NCBI GenBank assembly: GCA_014730235.1
Contig: WJIO01000416.1
Coordinates: 1 to 45,528, forward strand
Source: Candidatus Poribacteria bacterium
GTDB taxonomy: Bacteria; Poribacteria; DTPJ01; WJIO01
DNA length: 45,528 nt
Direction of reading: 5' to 3'
The first letter of the stretch is position 1; each line of letters starts with the position of its first letter. Both the position numbers and the translations under genes were made by a program. This document shows, one piece after another, positions 17,866 through 25,454 of this stretch. Below the pieces are notes generated by a model that did not search any database, was not told where the DNA came from, and was given only the letters and a program-made list of their open reading frames with translations.

Positions 17866-18030
17866 TTAACCGCCATAATTTGTATAGCTTGTAGCGCAAC
17901 ATGCCGAAAGCGTTTTTGTTGCGCTGGGATTATTTACTACATCTACATCGTCAAGGTCAGAGTTATCATCACCAAACAAACAGTCAAGAATATCTTCCAG
18001 AATTCTTGAGTAGTCAAAAAACGATAGCAT
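17866..18030 (-). CDS. Candidate RiPP precursor peptide (54 residues, C-terminal CCATSYTNYGG)
   Basis: ATG (18030-18028) follows an AGGAGAG site by 4 bases, and TAA ends at 17866. The peptide has an amphipathic start (MLSFFDYSRILEDILDCLFG), an acidic stretch (GDDNSDLDDVDVV) and a Ser/Thr/Cys/Tyr-rich end: NNPSATKTLS, then ACCATSYTNYGG. This leader-plus-core layout is typical of ribosomally made, post-translationally modified peptides. The likely core holds adjacent C44 and C45, Y49 and Y52, several Thr/Ser and a terminal Gly-Gly. It lies 113 bases downstream of the HTH-binding-protein gene in the same strand as a radical SAM/SPASM maturase and a glycosyltransferase. A promoter, a leader hairpin and a trailer with a T-run support expression as a separate, abundant transcript. 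I recognise no named family. No protease or exporter gene is adjacent. Confidence 0.75.
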   Translation of the reverse strand: MLSFFDYSRILEDILDCLFGDDNSDLDDVDVVNNPSATKTLSACCATSYTNYGG

Positions 18031-18041
18031 GTCTCTCTCCT

Positions 18042-18060
18042 TTTACCACTTACTGGTAAA
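18042..18060 (-). promoter_or_regulatory. Leader hairpin or operator before the precursor gene
   Basis: TTTACC and GGTAAA form an inverted repeat with a 7-base spacer. On the minus-strand mRNA the second arm directly abuts the AGGAGAG ribosome binding site, so the hairpin could modulate translation of the precursor; as DNA it could be a small operator. Confidence 0.4.
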
Positions 18061-18097
18061 TTGAGACTGCAAAAGGTACGCATAATTTAAAGCATAA

Positions 18098-18126
18098 TTA
18101 ATAGTAATTGCTATTGTTTTTCTCAA
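18098..18126 (-). promoter_or_regulatory. Promoter of the precursor peptide gene
   Basis: Reading the minus strand: TTGAGA (18126-18121), a 17-base spacer, TATTAA (18103-18098). Predicted start is near 18091, giving a transcript of about 305 bases to the T-run at 17786. A 13-base sequence CAGAATTCTTGAG (18134-18122) overlaps the -35 box and recurs in inverted orientation at 17998-18010 inside the gene, suggesting paired operators. Confidence 0.5.
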
Positions 18127-18143
18127 GAATTCTGTTTCATTCC

Positions 18144-20054
18144 TTAAAACACTACCCTTACCTTTTGCTTTTCATCTGAAACCGAATCTATTTCTTCGTC
18201 GTTAGTTATTATTTCCCAGTCTTTTGAAGCTGTCAGAAAGCTTAAAATCGAAGATATGTAAGTCTTGTCAAGTATGTAGTTGCTGCTAATAAATTCGTTT
18301 CCCGTAAATAAAAATATAGCCGGATAATCGTCATGAATTATTTCATGTATTTTTTGATACTTTTCCTTCCTCTTTTCCAGATCAACTTCGCTCCTCGCTT
18401 CATCAAAATACTTGTCAACCTGACTGTTATTGTAAGATGTCACGTTGAGTTGAGAGTCTGAATACCATATTCTATAAGCATAATCCGGATCCGCACCAAA
18501 AGGTATTTTAAATAAAGAACATTGGCAATCTGTCTTTTGAAGTTCTGTATACTCCGTATATATTATATCAACTTTTACCCCAAGTTTCATAAGCTGAGCT
18601 TTTATAGCAATAGCAATACGTTGCATTATATCCGAAGAGGTAGTTACATTAACAGATAACTCAAATAACTTACCGTTCTTTTTCAAAAAGCCGTCGTTGT
18701 AATCGTATTCCCATCCAGTTTGTTCTATTAAACGACGGGCGTTCTCAAGTTTATAAGGGGTTGGTTGCACAGAATTGTTATAAGCCCATGAATCCAGGCT
18801 AAAAGGTCCGGTACATATATCCCCATGTCCCTTAAGCTGTGTATTAATAATGGATTCCCGATCAATAGCATAATCTAAAGCTATGCGAACTCTTAAATCC
18901 CTGAGCATAGGATCCCGGGTATTAAGAAAAAGGGCATAATAAGCCTCACCAGATGACGAATAAACCCGAAATTTACCTTTGCTGTTTAAAAATAAAAGAT
19001 CAGGAGCAGCAAGATCAAGAGCTATATCAATATCGCCCTTTCTTATGCTGTTTACAGCTTCTTTACGATCCGGATAGTGTTTAAATTCCAGGTTATCAAG
19101 GATCGGTCTTCCTGGTTCATAATAATCACGATTGGCCTCAAGTGTTATAGTATCATCTTTATCCCAACCGGAAAATTTAAATGGGCCTGAGCCTATAGGA
19201 TAATGGTTATATGGTGTTTTCCAGAAATCCTCACCTTCAAGAAGGTGTTTGGGTGCTATCGGCCAATCAAGACGATGGGCAAGGGGGGCAAATGGATATT
19301 TTAGATGTATTATAAAAGTATATTTATCGGGTGTTTCCATACGGTCAATCAACACATATCGCTCTAGTAATTGTGACTTATTAGCAGGATCCATAATACT
19401 TCTGAAAGTAAATTCCACATCATGTGATGTCAGTGGATGACCATCATGAAAATACACATCATCTCGAAGGTAAAAAGTCCACCTTAAACCATCTTTGGAT
19501 ACTTTCCATTCTTTACAAGCATCTCCCACTGGTTTATCAAGACCATCAGTATCCAGAAGACTGCTATATAACAGATTCATTATAGTTGCTGATATGGTAT
19601 CGCTGGTTAAAATCGGATTAATAATACTGGGCTTACTGCTGTGACCTATAATTAATTCTCCGCCCCGATTTTTTGCTTTTGCACCTTTAGATAAAATTCT
19701 TATCATTCCAAAAAACTTCTCCGAAGGTATGTTCTGATCTATTAATTTCAGCAGCTTTTCACCATAATTTTTGATATTATCATCCTCACAGTATTTCATA
19801 CCCTTTGAGATCAAATATCGGGCTGCGCGAAGGCTGTCCAGGTCTATTTCTCTGAAAAGATCATAGCTATCGTCCAGAAGTCGATAACCTTGACCATCAA
19901 AGCGAATGGGTATTCCTGAATTAGCCAGTGTGTTAATATACCGATAAACCCCTCGTTCACTTACATCGCATAGTTTTGACAGTTCCCCGGCTGTAAGGCT
20001 TGGATATTCCTGAACATAACGTAATAGATCAAACAGCTTCTCCGATTTCGTCAC
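18144..20054 (-). CDS. Cytoplasmic HTH-(peptide-binding protein) fusion regulator
   Basis: The 636-residue product starts at GTG 20054 with AGAGGTG upstream. Residues 1-60 are a winged helix-turn-helix (LSKLCDVSERGVYRYINTLANSGIPI, DGQGYRLL) of the HTH_11/DeoR type. Residues about 125-610 are a family 5 ABC solute-binding domain of the DppA/OppA kind (LRWTFYLRDDVYFHDGHPLTSHDVEFTF, VRIALDYAIDRESI). There is no signal peptide or lipobox, so it stays in the cytoplasm, like SgrR, in which such a domain senses a small ligand. Because the domain family binds peptides or sugars, the ligand may be the modified peptide or a breakdown product (inference). It lies 28 bases after the maturase stop, in one operon with it, and next to operator-like repeats. 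Confidence 0.88.
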   Translation of the reverse strand: MTKSEKLFDLLRYVQEYPSLTAGELSKLCDVSERGVYRYINTLANSGIPIRFDGQGYRLLDDSYDLFREIDLDSLRAARYLISKGMKYCEDDNIKNYGEKLLKLIDQNIPSEKFFGMIRILSKGAKAKNRGGELIIGHSSKPSIINPILTSDTISATIMNLLYSSLLDTDGLDKPVGDACKEWKVSKDGLRWTFYLRDDVYFHDGHPLTSHDVEFTFRSIMDPANKSQLLERYVLIDRMETPDKYTFIIHLKYPFAPLAHRLDWPIAPKHLLEGEDFWKTPYNHYPIGSGPFKFSGWDKDDTITLEANRDYYEPGRPILDNLEFKHYPDRKEAVNSIRKGDIDIALDLAAPDLLFLNSKGKFRVYSSSGEAYYALFLNTRDPMLRDLRVRIALDYAIDRESIINTQLKGHGDICTGPFSLDSWAYNNSVQPTPYKLENARRLIEQTGWEYDYNDGFLKKNGKLFELSVNVTTSSDIMQRIAIAIKAQLMKLGVKVDIIYTEYTELQKTDCQCSLFKIPFGADPDYAYRIWYSDSQLNVTSYNNSQVDKYFDEARSEVDLEKRKEKYQKIHEIIHDDYPAIFLFTGNEFISSNYILDKTYISSILSFLTASKDWEIITNDEEIDSVSDEKQKVRVVF

Positions 20055-20082
20055 TTTAGCACCTCTCTGCCGCCTACTCCTC

Positions 20083-21393
20083 CTATTTAATCCTTGATAA
20101 TAGTTTCATCTTCAATGTTTCCGAAATAGATCTTTCTATAAAATCCATCTCACATATTAACTTACTCATATCACCATATTTTACATATGCTGCATGTTTA
20201 CATCCTCCATCACAATATGGCATATAAGCACACTTAAAACATTCTTCGGGAACTTCAATTCCTATCAAATCCTCATGTCTTTGGCTTAATTCCTGGCTGT
20301 ATACATCCCCAACCTCAAATCCTTCTCTTCCCACAAAAGCAGGACATGTATACATCCTACCCACTGGATCTATAACCAGAACCGTACCATCCCGGTTCAT
20401 ACTGCATACAGTATAATTTGCATTTGTATCAACATTAAAACCCCTGTTAAGGGCTTCCCACTTCAGTTTTACCAGGTCTTCCTTAGCCCAGTCTTCCGAA
20501 GCTGACACACAATCCGCTTGCTTCGTTGGCTTCAGTTCTCCGTATTGGTTTTCAATGTTCACTATCGGGCTGAAATTTATTTGCTCAATTTTTTCCTTTA
20601 AACCTATTTCATCCAGGTAATCCAGCATTCGTGGAACACTTTCAAGGTTTTCTTTATCAATATTTACGCCTATTTTTATTCCCACCTCATCCGAAACCTG
20701 AATAAGATTTTTAACTATCCTATCAAATGAGCCTTTACCATTCTTATATGGCCTCTTCTTATCATGAGCTTCTTTATCTCCGTCAAGGGTAACTTTTACA
20801 CTCTTTAGTCCCAGGGGTGTAAGCCGCTCCATCAATTCAGGCTTCAAAAGCGAACCGTTGGTGGTTATAGTAAAAATAAAGGACAGCCTATTCTGGTCAC
20901 AATACTCATGTAACCTGGAAGCTATATATTCGATCGGCCGGGGGTTCATCAATGGTTCCCCGCCGTAAAATAAAAGAACTATCTTTTCTGTATTATTCAG
21001 TTCTGCTCTTTCTACAAACCAGTCAACAACAGCTTGGGAACATTCATCATCCATTCTTATTGAAGTCTTAACACCCTCTTCTACACAGTATTCACAGGCA
21101 AAGTTGCAGTCATAGGTGGTTAAAACAGTAGCTCTTAGTATCGAAGTATCTCTCCTGGCCTTATCGTACCAATCTTTTAATTCCCCGGCTTCATCAGCCG
21201 ATTCATCCACAATAAAGCCCAATTCTGTAAATTTATCAATATATTTTTGTTCTTCCTTATCGGGATTTTCAGGTAAATTATTTAATATATTTCTGGATTT
21301 TTCACCTATTACAGCCGTTGCCTGATTAAAAGTGTTAAATACCAGGTATTTTTTACCCAGAGGAACAAAAATTGTAAACTGCGATAATTTCAA
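20083..21393 (-). CDS. Radical SAM/SPASM peptide maturase
   Basis: The 436-residue enzyme starts at TTG 21393, overlapping the glycosyltransferase stop (TTGA). Residues 1-70 are a PqqD/RRE-like segment that may bind the precursor leader. The radical SAM cluster motif is C96-X3-C100-X2-C103 (DCNFACEYC), followed by the GGEP-type motif FYGGEPLMNP. The C-terminal SPASM domain matches the consensus exactly: C330-X14-G-X4-C350, then C385-X2-C388-X5-C394-X3-C398, then C414, seven cysteines for two auxiliary [4Fe-4S] clusters. The family makes thioether, C-C or other crosslinks in peptides, or formylglycine in sulfatases. No sulfatase gene is in the window, while the 54-residue peptide at 17866 lies downstream, so peptide modification is favoured. 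Which bond it makes cannot be read from sequence. Confidence 0.92.
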   Translation of the reverse strand: MKLSQFTIFVPLGKKYLVFNTFNQATAVIGEKSRNILNNLPENPDKEEQKYIDKFTELGFIVDESADEAGELKDWYDKARRDTSILRATVLTTYDCNFACEYCVEEGVKTSIRMDDECSQAVVDWFVERAELNNTEKIVLLFYGGEPLMNPRPIEYIASRLHEYCDQNRLSFIFTITTNGSLLKPELMERLTPLGLKSVKVTLDGDKEAHDKKRPYKNGKGSFDRIVKNLIQVSDEVGIKIGVNIDKENLESVPRMLDYLDEIGLKEKIEQINFSPIVNIENQYGELKPTKQADCVSASEDWAKEDLVKLKWEALNRGFNVDTNANYTVCSMNRDGTVLVIDPVGRMYTCPAFVGREGFEVGDVYSQELSQRHEDLIGIEVPEECFKCAYMPYCDGGCKHAAYVKYGDMSKLICEMDFIERSISETLKMKLLSRIK

Positions 21394-22481
21394 AATCCCT
21401 CTCCCTTGATAATAGCCATTGTCATATCCATAAGTTCGTCGTACTCCTCAAAAGAATCCCGTCGAACTTGGCCCCAGGCTTCTTCATCTTCAGGATCAGT
21501 TGCCTCAAATCTTTCAGTTATATCCAGAGCTTTCAAAGCTAGTTCATGCAAACCATTATTGCTGTTGCTCGAAATTTGCTTGAAGCAATCCACCGCTGTC
21601 TCATAGCGACCTATTCTCCGCAAAAGTATACCAAGCCAGAAAGGATGTATCATGTTATTAGGTTCCATCTGCGCCGCTGTATAAAATTCCTTGCCAGCTT
21701 CCTTAAAAATTTCATGGCTAAGAAATATTGCTCCCCTGACATCGTGAGCATGAGGAACAGAATTAAGTTCCGGAAACATTTCTTCTATGGAAATATCATC
21801 CATCGCCTCTTTGATAAAACCTCGAATATCATTTGTAACCTTTTTCCTGGATTCCTTCCCGCTTCGATTCTCGTCATGTCTTCTATACATGGCTAAAGGC
21901 TTATCTATGGCTTTCATCGGGTAGCATCTGGCTATCCTGATCCACATATCGTAATCCTGGGCGTAGGTGTTTTTATAAAGCCCTACTTTATCATAGCATT
22001 CTTTTCTGACCATCACAGTTGGCTGACTAAATATACAATGTCTAAGCATGGTAATAAGGCCGCCGTGCTTTGAAAAATCCGGCACAGATTTAGTATGCAG
22101 TATATTACCCTCTGTGTCAATGATATGATGTCCGCTGGCTACCAGGCCAACGTCTGGATTCTCCTGGAATACCCCTACCTGAATTTCAACCTTTTCAGGC
22201 ATAAAAAGGTCATCATCATCAACCCTTGCTATATATTCACCGGTGGATTCTTCTATACCCCGATTCACCGCCGAACCCGGTCCACCGTTTTGTTTGTAAA
22301 TGTATCTTATTTTATCCCGGTAGGATTCTATTACTTCTTCGGTATTATCTGTAGAGCCATCATTTACAACGATTAATTCAACATCACTGTAAGTTTGATT
22401 GAGAACACTTTCGATTGTCTCTGGCAGCCACCTGGGACGGTTATAAGTAGGAATTATAACACTAACCCGTCCATTCTCCAT
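21390..22481 (-). CDS. Family 2 glycosyltransferase with TPR-like tail
   Basis: I place the start at ATG 22481 (behind AAAAGGTG), giving 363 residues; an in-frame TTG at 22517 has no ribosome binding site. The N-terminal GT-A domain (residues 1-220) has VSVIIPTYNRPRWLPETI, IVVNDGSTDNTEE and the nucleotide-sugar/metal motif VDDDD. The C-terminal part has TPR-like helices (HPFWLGILLRRIGRYETAVDCFKQI in part). There are no membrane segments, so it acts in the cytosol. It is the first gene of the operon and is translationally coupled to the radical SAM gene. Some GT2 enzymes glycosylate RiPPs (SunS-type glycocin S-glycosyltransferases), so the precursor peptide is a candidate acceptor. A surface-polysaccharide role is possible but no such cluster is nearby. 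Confidence 0.88.
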   Translation of the reverse strand: MENGRVSVIIPTYNRPRWLPETIESVLNQTYSDVELIVVNDGSTDNTEEVIESYRDKIRYIYKQNGGPGSAVNRGIEESTGEYIARVDDDDLFMPEKVEIQVGVFQENPDVGLVASGHHIIDTEGNILHTKSVPDFSKHGGLITMLRHCIFSQPTVMVRKECYDKVGLYKNTYAQDYDMWIRIARCYPMKAIDKPLAMYRRHDENRSGKESRKKVTNDIRGFIKEAMDDISIEEMFPELNSVPHAHDVRGAIFLSHEIFKEAGKEFYTAAQMEPNNMIHPFWLGILLRRIGRYETAVDCFKQISSNSNNGLHELALKALDITERFEATDPEDEEAWGQVRRDSFEEYDELMDMTMAIIKGEGF

Positions 22482-22558
22482 TTTATACACCTTTTCAATA
22501 TGAATTTCTGAAGACAAATCATATCAAACTAAATACCAATATACCCTTATTTGTCTAT

Positions 22559-22587
22559 ATTATATCATAGTTGACAAGATTTGTCAC
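22559..22587 (-). promoter_or_regulatory. Promoter and embedded operator of the glycosyltransferase-maturase operon
   Basis: Minus strand: GTGACA (22587-22582), a 17-base spacer, perfect TATAAT (22564-22559). The perfect palindrome TGACAA-ATC-TTGTCA (22586-22572) spans the -35 box and the spacer, where a bound repressor would block polymerase. Further GACAAAT/ATTTGTC half-sites occur just downstream. Confidence 0.6.
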
Positions 22588-22638
22588 CAACTTTTAACAT
22601 AAAAAATAGCTTTCTATTAAGAAAAAACGATATAAATT

Positions 22639-22680
22639 CCCAAAAAGTGAATAATTTAAGTAGTATTCAGTTTTTTTGGT
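22639..22680. other. AT-rich hairpin in the divergent gap
   Basis: CCAAAAAGTGAAT pairs imperfectly with ATTCAGTTTTTTTGG. It could be a weak terminator or transcription boundary between the minus-strand peptide operon and the plus-strand DUF4139-like genes. It lies in the 490-base gap, which otherwise holds the promoter at 22559 and a decayed palindromic element. Confidence 0.35.
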
Positions 22681-22699
22681 GAATATATTTAAAATTAAT

Positions 22700-22810
22700 G
22701 GCTCTTCCAAATTAAGTCTGGAAATAATTTAAAAACTTTCTAGGCATGTCATTCCTGCAAAACTCTTATTCCTTTTTGCTCAAGCTTTTTCAAAAACCTT
22801 GAAGCAAAGA
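22700..22810. repeat. Dispersed palindromic element, copy 7 (decayed)
   Basis: The left family 1 arm (GGCTCTTCCAAATTAAGTCTG, then TTTAAAAACTTTCTAGGCAT) leads into GTCATTCCTGC. The hairpin is then interrupted by the same extra segment (CTCTTATTCCTTTTTGCTC) seen in the copy at 14849. The right half is lost after GAAGCAAAG. The bases from about 22810 to 22995 show no gene or clear signal apart from a ribosome binding site at their end. Confidence 0.7.
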
Positions 22811-23009
22811 ATCTCATCTCATACTTTCCCAAAAGAGGATTTAGGGGGATTGGAAATGGAGGATCAAGGGCGATTTTTAGAGCGTTTGAAAATTCAAGAA
22901 TCATTATCGAAAACCACTAAGTTTCTGAAAAAGAACTTGTATTAACATGAACAAAGAGGTATTATACTGGCAAAACAAAGAGTACCTGTAATTCAAGGAG
23001 GTAATAAAA

Positions 23010-24317
23010 TTGAAAAATGTAATGATAACTTTAATAATTTTACTAATACTGTTACCCAAAAGCCTGCCAGCCCAGGTTCAGATGGTAACCCGTCCAGATA
23101 GCGAAGGTGTAGAGCTTACAATCTACAACAGCAGGGATTTAACCCTCGTCAAAGAGCAAAGAAACATAACCCTGAAAAGCGGTTTGAATCTCCTGCAATT
23201 TAGCTGGGTTGACACCCTGATCGATCCAACATCCATCCATCTGGACGTGGCCGACACAGATATTGGCGTTGAAGTCCAATCGGCCATATATCCGCCAAAG
23301 CTGTCCAACACCATACAATGGTATGTAAAATCCGAAAACGCCGGAGAAAAAAAATTGGAAGTATCCTATTTCACCAGCGGATTAACATGGAGCGCAAACT
23401 ACATAGCCATTATGGATAAAAGCGAGGAAAAAATGTCTCTGGAAGCCCTGGTGAATATATCCAACAACAGCGGCGAAGACTACGAAAACGCCCATACTCG
23501 TCTTATTGTAGGAGAAATCCAGCTAGTTGAGGAAGTAAGAACCTTGGCCGCTGGTAGGGCAGTAGAAAAATCAGCAAAAAAAGCCGAAGACAGGGAAACA
23601 GAACTGCGTCGAAGAGCCAGGGGAGCGGCCGTAGCAACCACCGATACTGCTTTTGATCTCTATGCAGCCAAAGCACCCGCCGTTGCCGAAACCCAGACCC
23701 TGTCCGAATATTACATGTATGTGTTGGAAGGGCGAGACACCATAAAGCACGAATGGCAAAAGCGCAAGTTATCCTTCGTAATTGAGGATATACCAGTTAA
23801 AACAGTCCACAGGTTCGGCGAACATGGTCAGAGGGTAGCCCGTTTTTACCAGTTCAAAAATGATGAGGAACACAATTTGGGCACAGAACCAATGCCAGAA
23901 GGCAATGTTGTAGTTTTCATAAAAGACGAAAATAACACCATCTCTTCTTATGTAGGCCAAACCTGGATTGAATTCACTCCTACAGGAAAAGAAGTAAAGC
24001 TGTATCTCGGTCCGGATCCCGAAGTAAAAGTTGAAAAAAAGCAGATGAGTAACAGAAGGGTAAATCTGTTGTTTGACGAAAAAAACAGAAGCCTTGTTAA
24101 GTTCGATACCGAACGTGAATTTACCTTCGAGATAGAAAATTTCAAAACCGAAAGCGTTAATCTGGAAATAAAGGAAAATCTGGGCAGAGATTGGCAGATA
24201 CTGTCCTCAACTCATGACTACGAAAAAAAAGACGCAAATTCTATAGAATTCAAGCTGGAACTGGATGCAGACAGTAAGGAAACGCTAAAGTATCAGGTTA
24301 GATTTATGGGAAGATAA
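23010..24317 (+). CDS. Secreted DUF4139-like protein, paralogue A
   Basis: The 435-residue product starts at TTG 23010 behind AAGGAGGT. A Sec signal peptide (VMITLIILLILLPKSLPA, then Q) is followed by a beta-rich protein. ELTIYNSRDLTLVKEQR, LNLLQFSWVDTLIDPTSI, VSYFTSGLTWSANY and SLEALVNISNNSGEDYENA match the DUF4139/mucoidy-inhibitor-A-like family as I remember it. A charged helical insert sits near residues 180-225 (RAVEKSAKKAEDRETELRRR). The C-terminal region has LGPDPEVKVEKKQ and ends KYQVRFMGR. Function is unknown; cell-envelope location is inferred. The next gene, 15 bases on, is a paralogue. Confidence 0.8.
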   Translation: MKNVMITLIILLILLPKSLPAQVQMVTRPDSEGVELTIYNSRDLTLVKEQRNITLKSGLNLLQFSWVDTLIDPTSIHLDVADTDIGVEVQSAIYPPKLSNTIQWYVKSENAGEKKLEVSYFTSGLTWSANYIAIMDKSEEKMSLEALVNISNNSGEDYENAHTRLIVGEIQLVEEVRTLAAGRAVEKSAKKAEDRETELRRRARGAAVATTDTAFDLYAAKAPAVAETQTLSEYYMYVLEGRDTIKHEWQKRKLSFVIEDIPVKTVHRFGEHGQRVARFYQFKNDEEHNLGTEPMPEGNVVVFIKDENNTISSYVGQTWIEFTPTGKEVKLYLGPDPEVKVEKKQMSNRRVNLLFDEKNRSLVKFDTEREFTFEIENFKTESVNLEIKENLGRDWQILSSTHDYEKKDANSIEFKLELDADSKETLKYQVRFMGR

Positions 24318-24332
24318 GGAGGGATAATAAAA

Positions 24333-25454
24333 ATGAAGCCAACACAAAAAGCAAAAACGAGAAATTTTTTAGGTATAGCCATCATATTAATCCTGCTAAC
24401 AACAGCAACTATAAATGCCCGGATAGAATTGGTTACAGTGCCTGAGCGCGAAAGCATATCCATAAGTATAGACAGAAACAACAGCGCGCTGGTTCAGGAA
24501 TTACGCACAGTAACAGTCAAAGAGGGTGAAAACGTGGCCCAGTTCGACTGGTCGAATATAGACATAGACATGAACACAGTTCAACTCCAGGTGCTTGAAG
24601 GTGAAGACTCAGTAACTTTTGGCTCTATGTCCATACCCCCGGGGTCAAAAAACGCTTTGATGTGGGATATCCAGAGCCAGAAGTCTATGGAGCTACCTGT
24701 CCGGGTGTCCTATAAAGTCAATGGTATATACTGGAACTGTAATTATACAGCCCTGGTAAACGACGATGAAACGTCCCTGAGTTTACAGGCTGATGTAACC
24801 GTCAGCAACCAAACTCAGGATCAATACGAAAACGCGAACATAAATCTGGAAGTGGGCGAAACTTTCCAGCAATCTCTGGAAAGCAATGAATCAAAAAAGA
24901 TAACACTATTCAACATGCCCCAAATACCTGTCCAGAAGACTTACACCTCTGATCCTGATAAATTCGGTAAAAACGTAGCAATACATTACAAGTTTAAAAA
25001 CACCAGAAAAGAAATGCTTTTGGCTGGAAAGATTAGGATATACAAAAAGGATAAAAGCGGCAGTAGAGCCTTCCTGGGTGAAGACAGAATTGAATTTATC
25101 CCCGCAGGCGGCGAAGTTGACCTTTACACCGGCAGCGCCCGGGATGTGGAAGTCGAAAGGGCCGTAATTGAACAGCGTCAGGTAAACATCAGGAGAGACG
25201 TAAGGGGAAATATATCAGTATACGATACAGACGAATCCTACAAAGCTACAATCAAAAATCACAAAAATGACTCAGCAAAGGTTATAGTCCGTATACATCT
25301 AAACGACTTCTGGGAAAATCCAGAGTCAAAACATGAATACAAAAAAGAAAACGTCAATATTCTGGAATTTAACGTCCAGGTAGAACCAGGCGAAGAAGAA
25401 GTAATAAATCTGGATATTTCGGGCAAAAACCTTACTCAGGGTTTTATATTCTAA
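24333..25454 (+). CDS. Secreted DUF4139-like protein, paralogue B
   Basis: The 373-residue product starts at ATG behind AAGGAGGG. A hydrophobic signal segment (LGIAIILILLTTATINA) is followed by the same family features as paralogue A (ISIDRNNSALVQELRTVTVKEG, VSYKVNGIYWNCNYTALV, SLQADVTVSNQTQDQYENAN, YTGSARDVEVERAVIEQRQV). It lacks the charged insert and is about 60 residues shorter. Tandem duplication followed by divergence is likely. The stop codon overlaps the first base of a palindromic element (25454). Function is unknown. Confidence 0.8.
   Translation: MKPTQKAKTRNFLGIAIILILLTTATINARIELVTVPERESISISIDRNNSALVQELRTVTVKEGENVAQFDWSNIDIDMNTVQLQVLEGEDSVTFGSMSIPPGSKNALMWDIQSQKSMELPVRVSYKVNGIYWNCNYTALVNDDETSLSLQADVTVSNQTQDQYENANINLEVGETFQQSLESNESKKITLFNMPQIPVQKTYTSDPDKFGKNVAIHYKFKNTRKEMLLAGKIRIYKKDKSGSRAFLGEDRIEFIPAGGEVDLYTGSARDVEVERAVIEQRQVNIRRDVRGNISVYDTDESYKATIKNHKNDSAKVIVRIHLNDFWENPESKHEYKKENVNILEFNVQVEPGEEEVINLDISGKNLTQGFIF

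Larger units (their letters stand above)
17786..18081 (-). repeat. Inverted repeat bracketing the precursor peptide gene
   Basis: Minus-strand leader sequence GCGTACC-TTTTGCAGTCT (18081-18064) and trailer sequence AGACTGCAAGGGTACGC (17808-17792) are complementary over about 17 positions, with one bulge or mismatch block. The trailer runs directly into six T (17791-17786). In the predicted transcript the 5' and 3' ends could pair into a panhandle just before a U-run, or the trailer could act as a terminator arm. No strong local hairpin was seen at the trailer alone. Confidence 0.55.

Noticed and set aside
20083-21393. Anaerobic sulfatase-maturating enzyme as the function of the radical SAM gene
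   Set aside because: It shares the SPASM layout, but no sulfatase gene is present, while a precursor-like peptide is adjacent. Not fully excluded.
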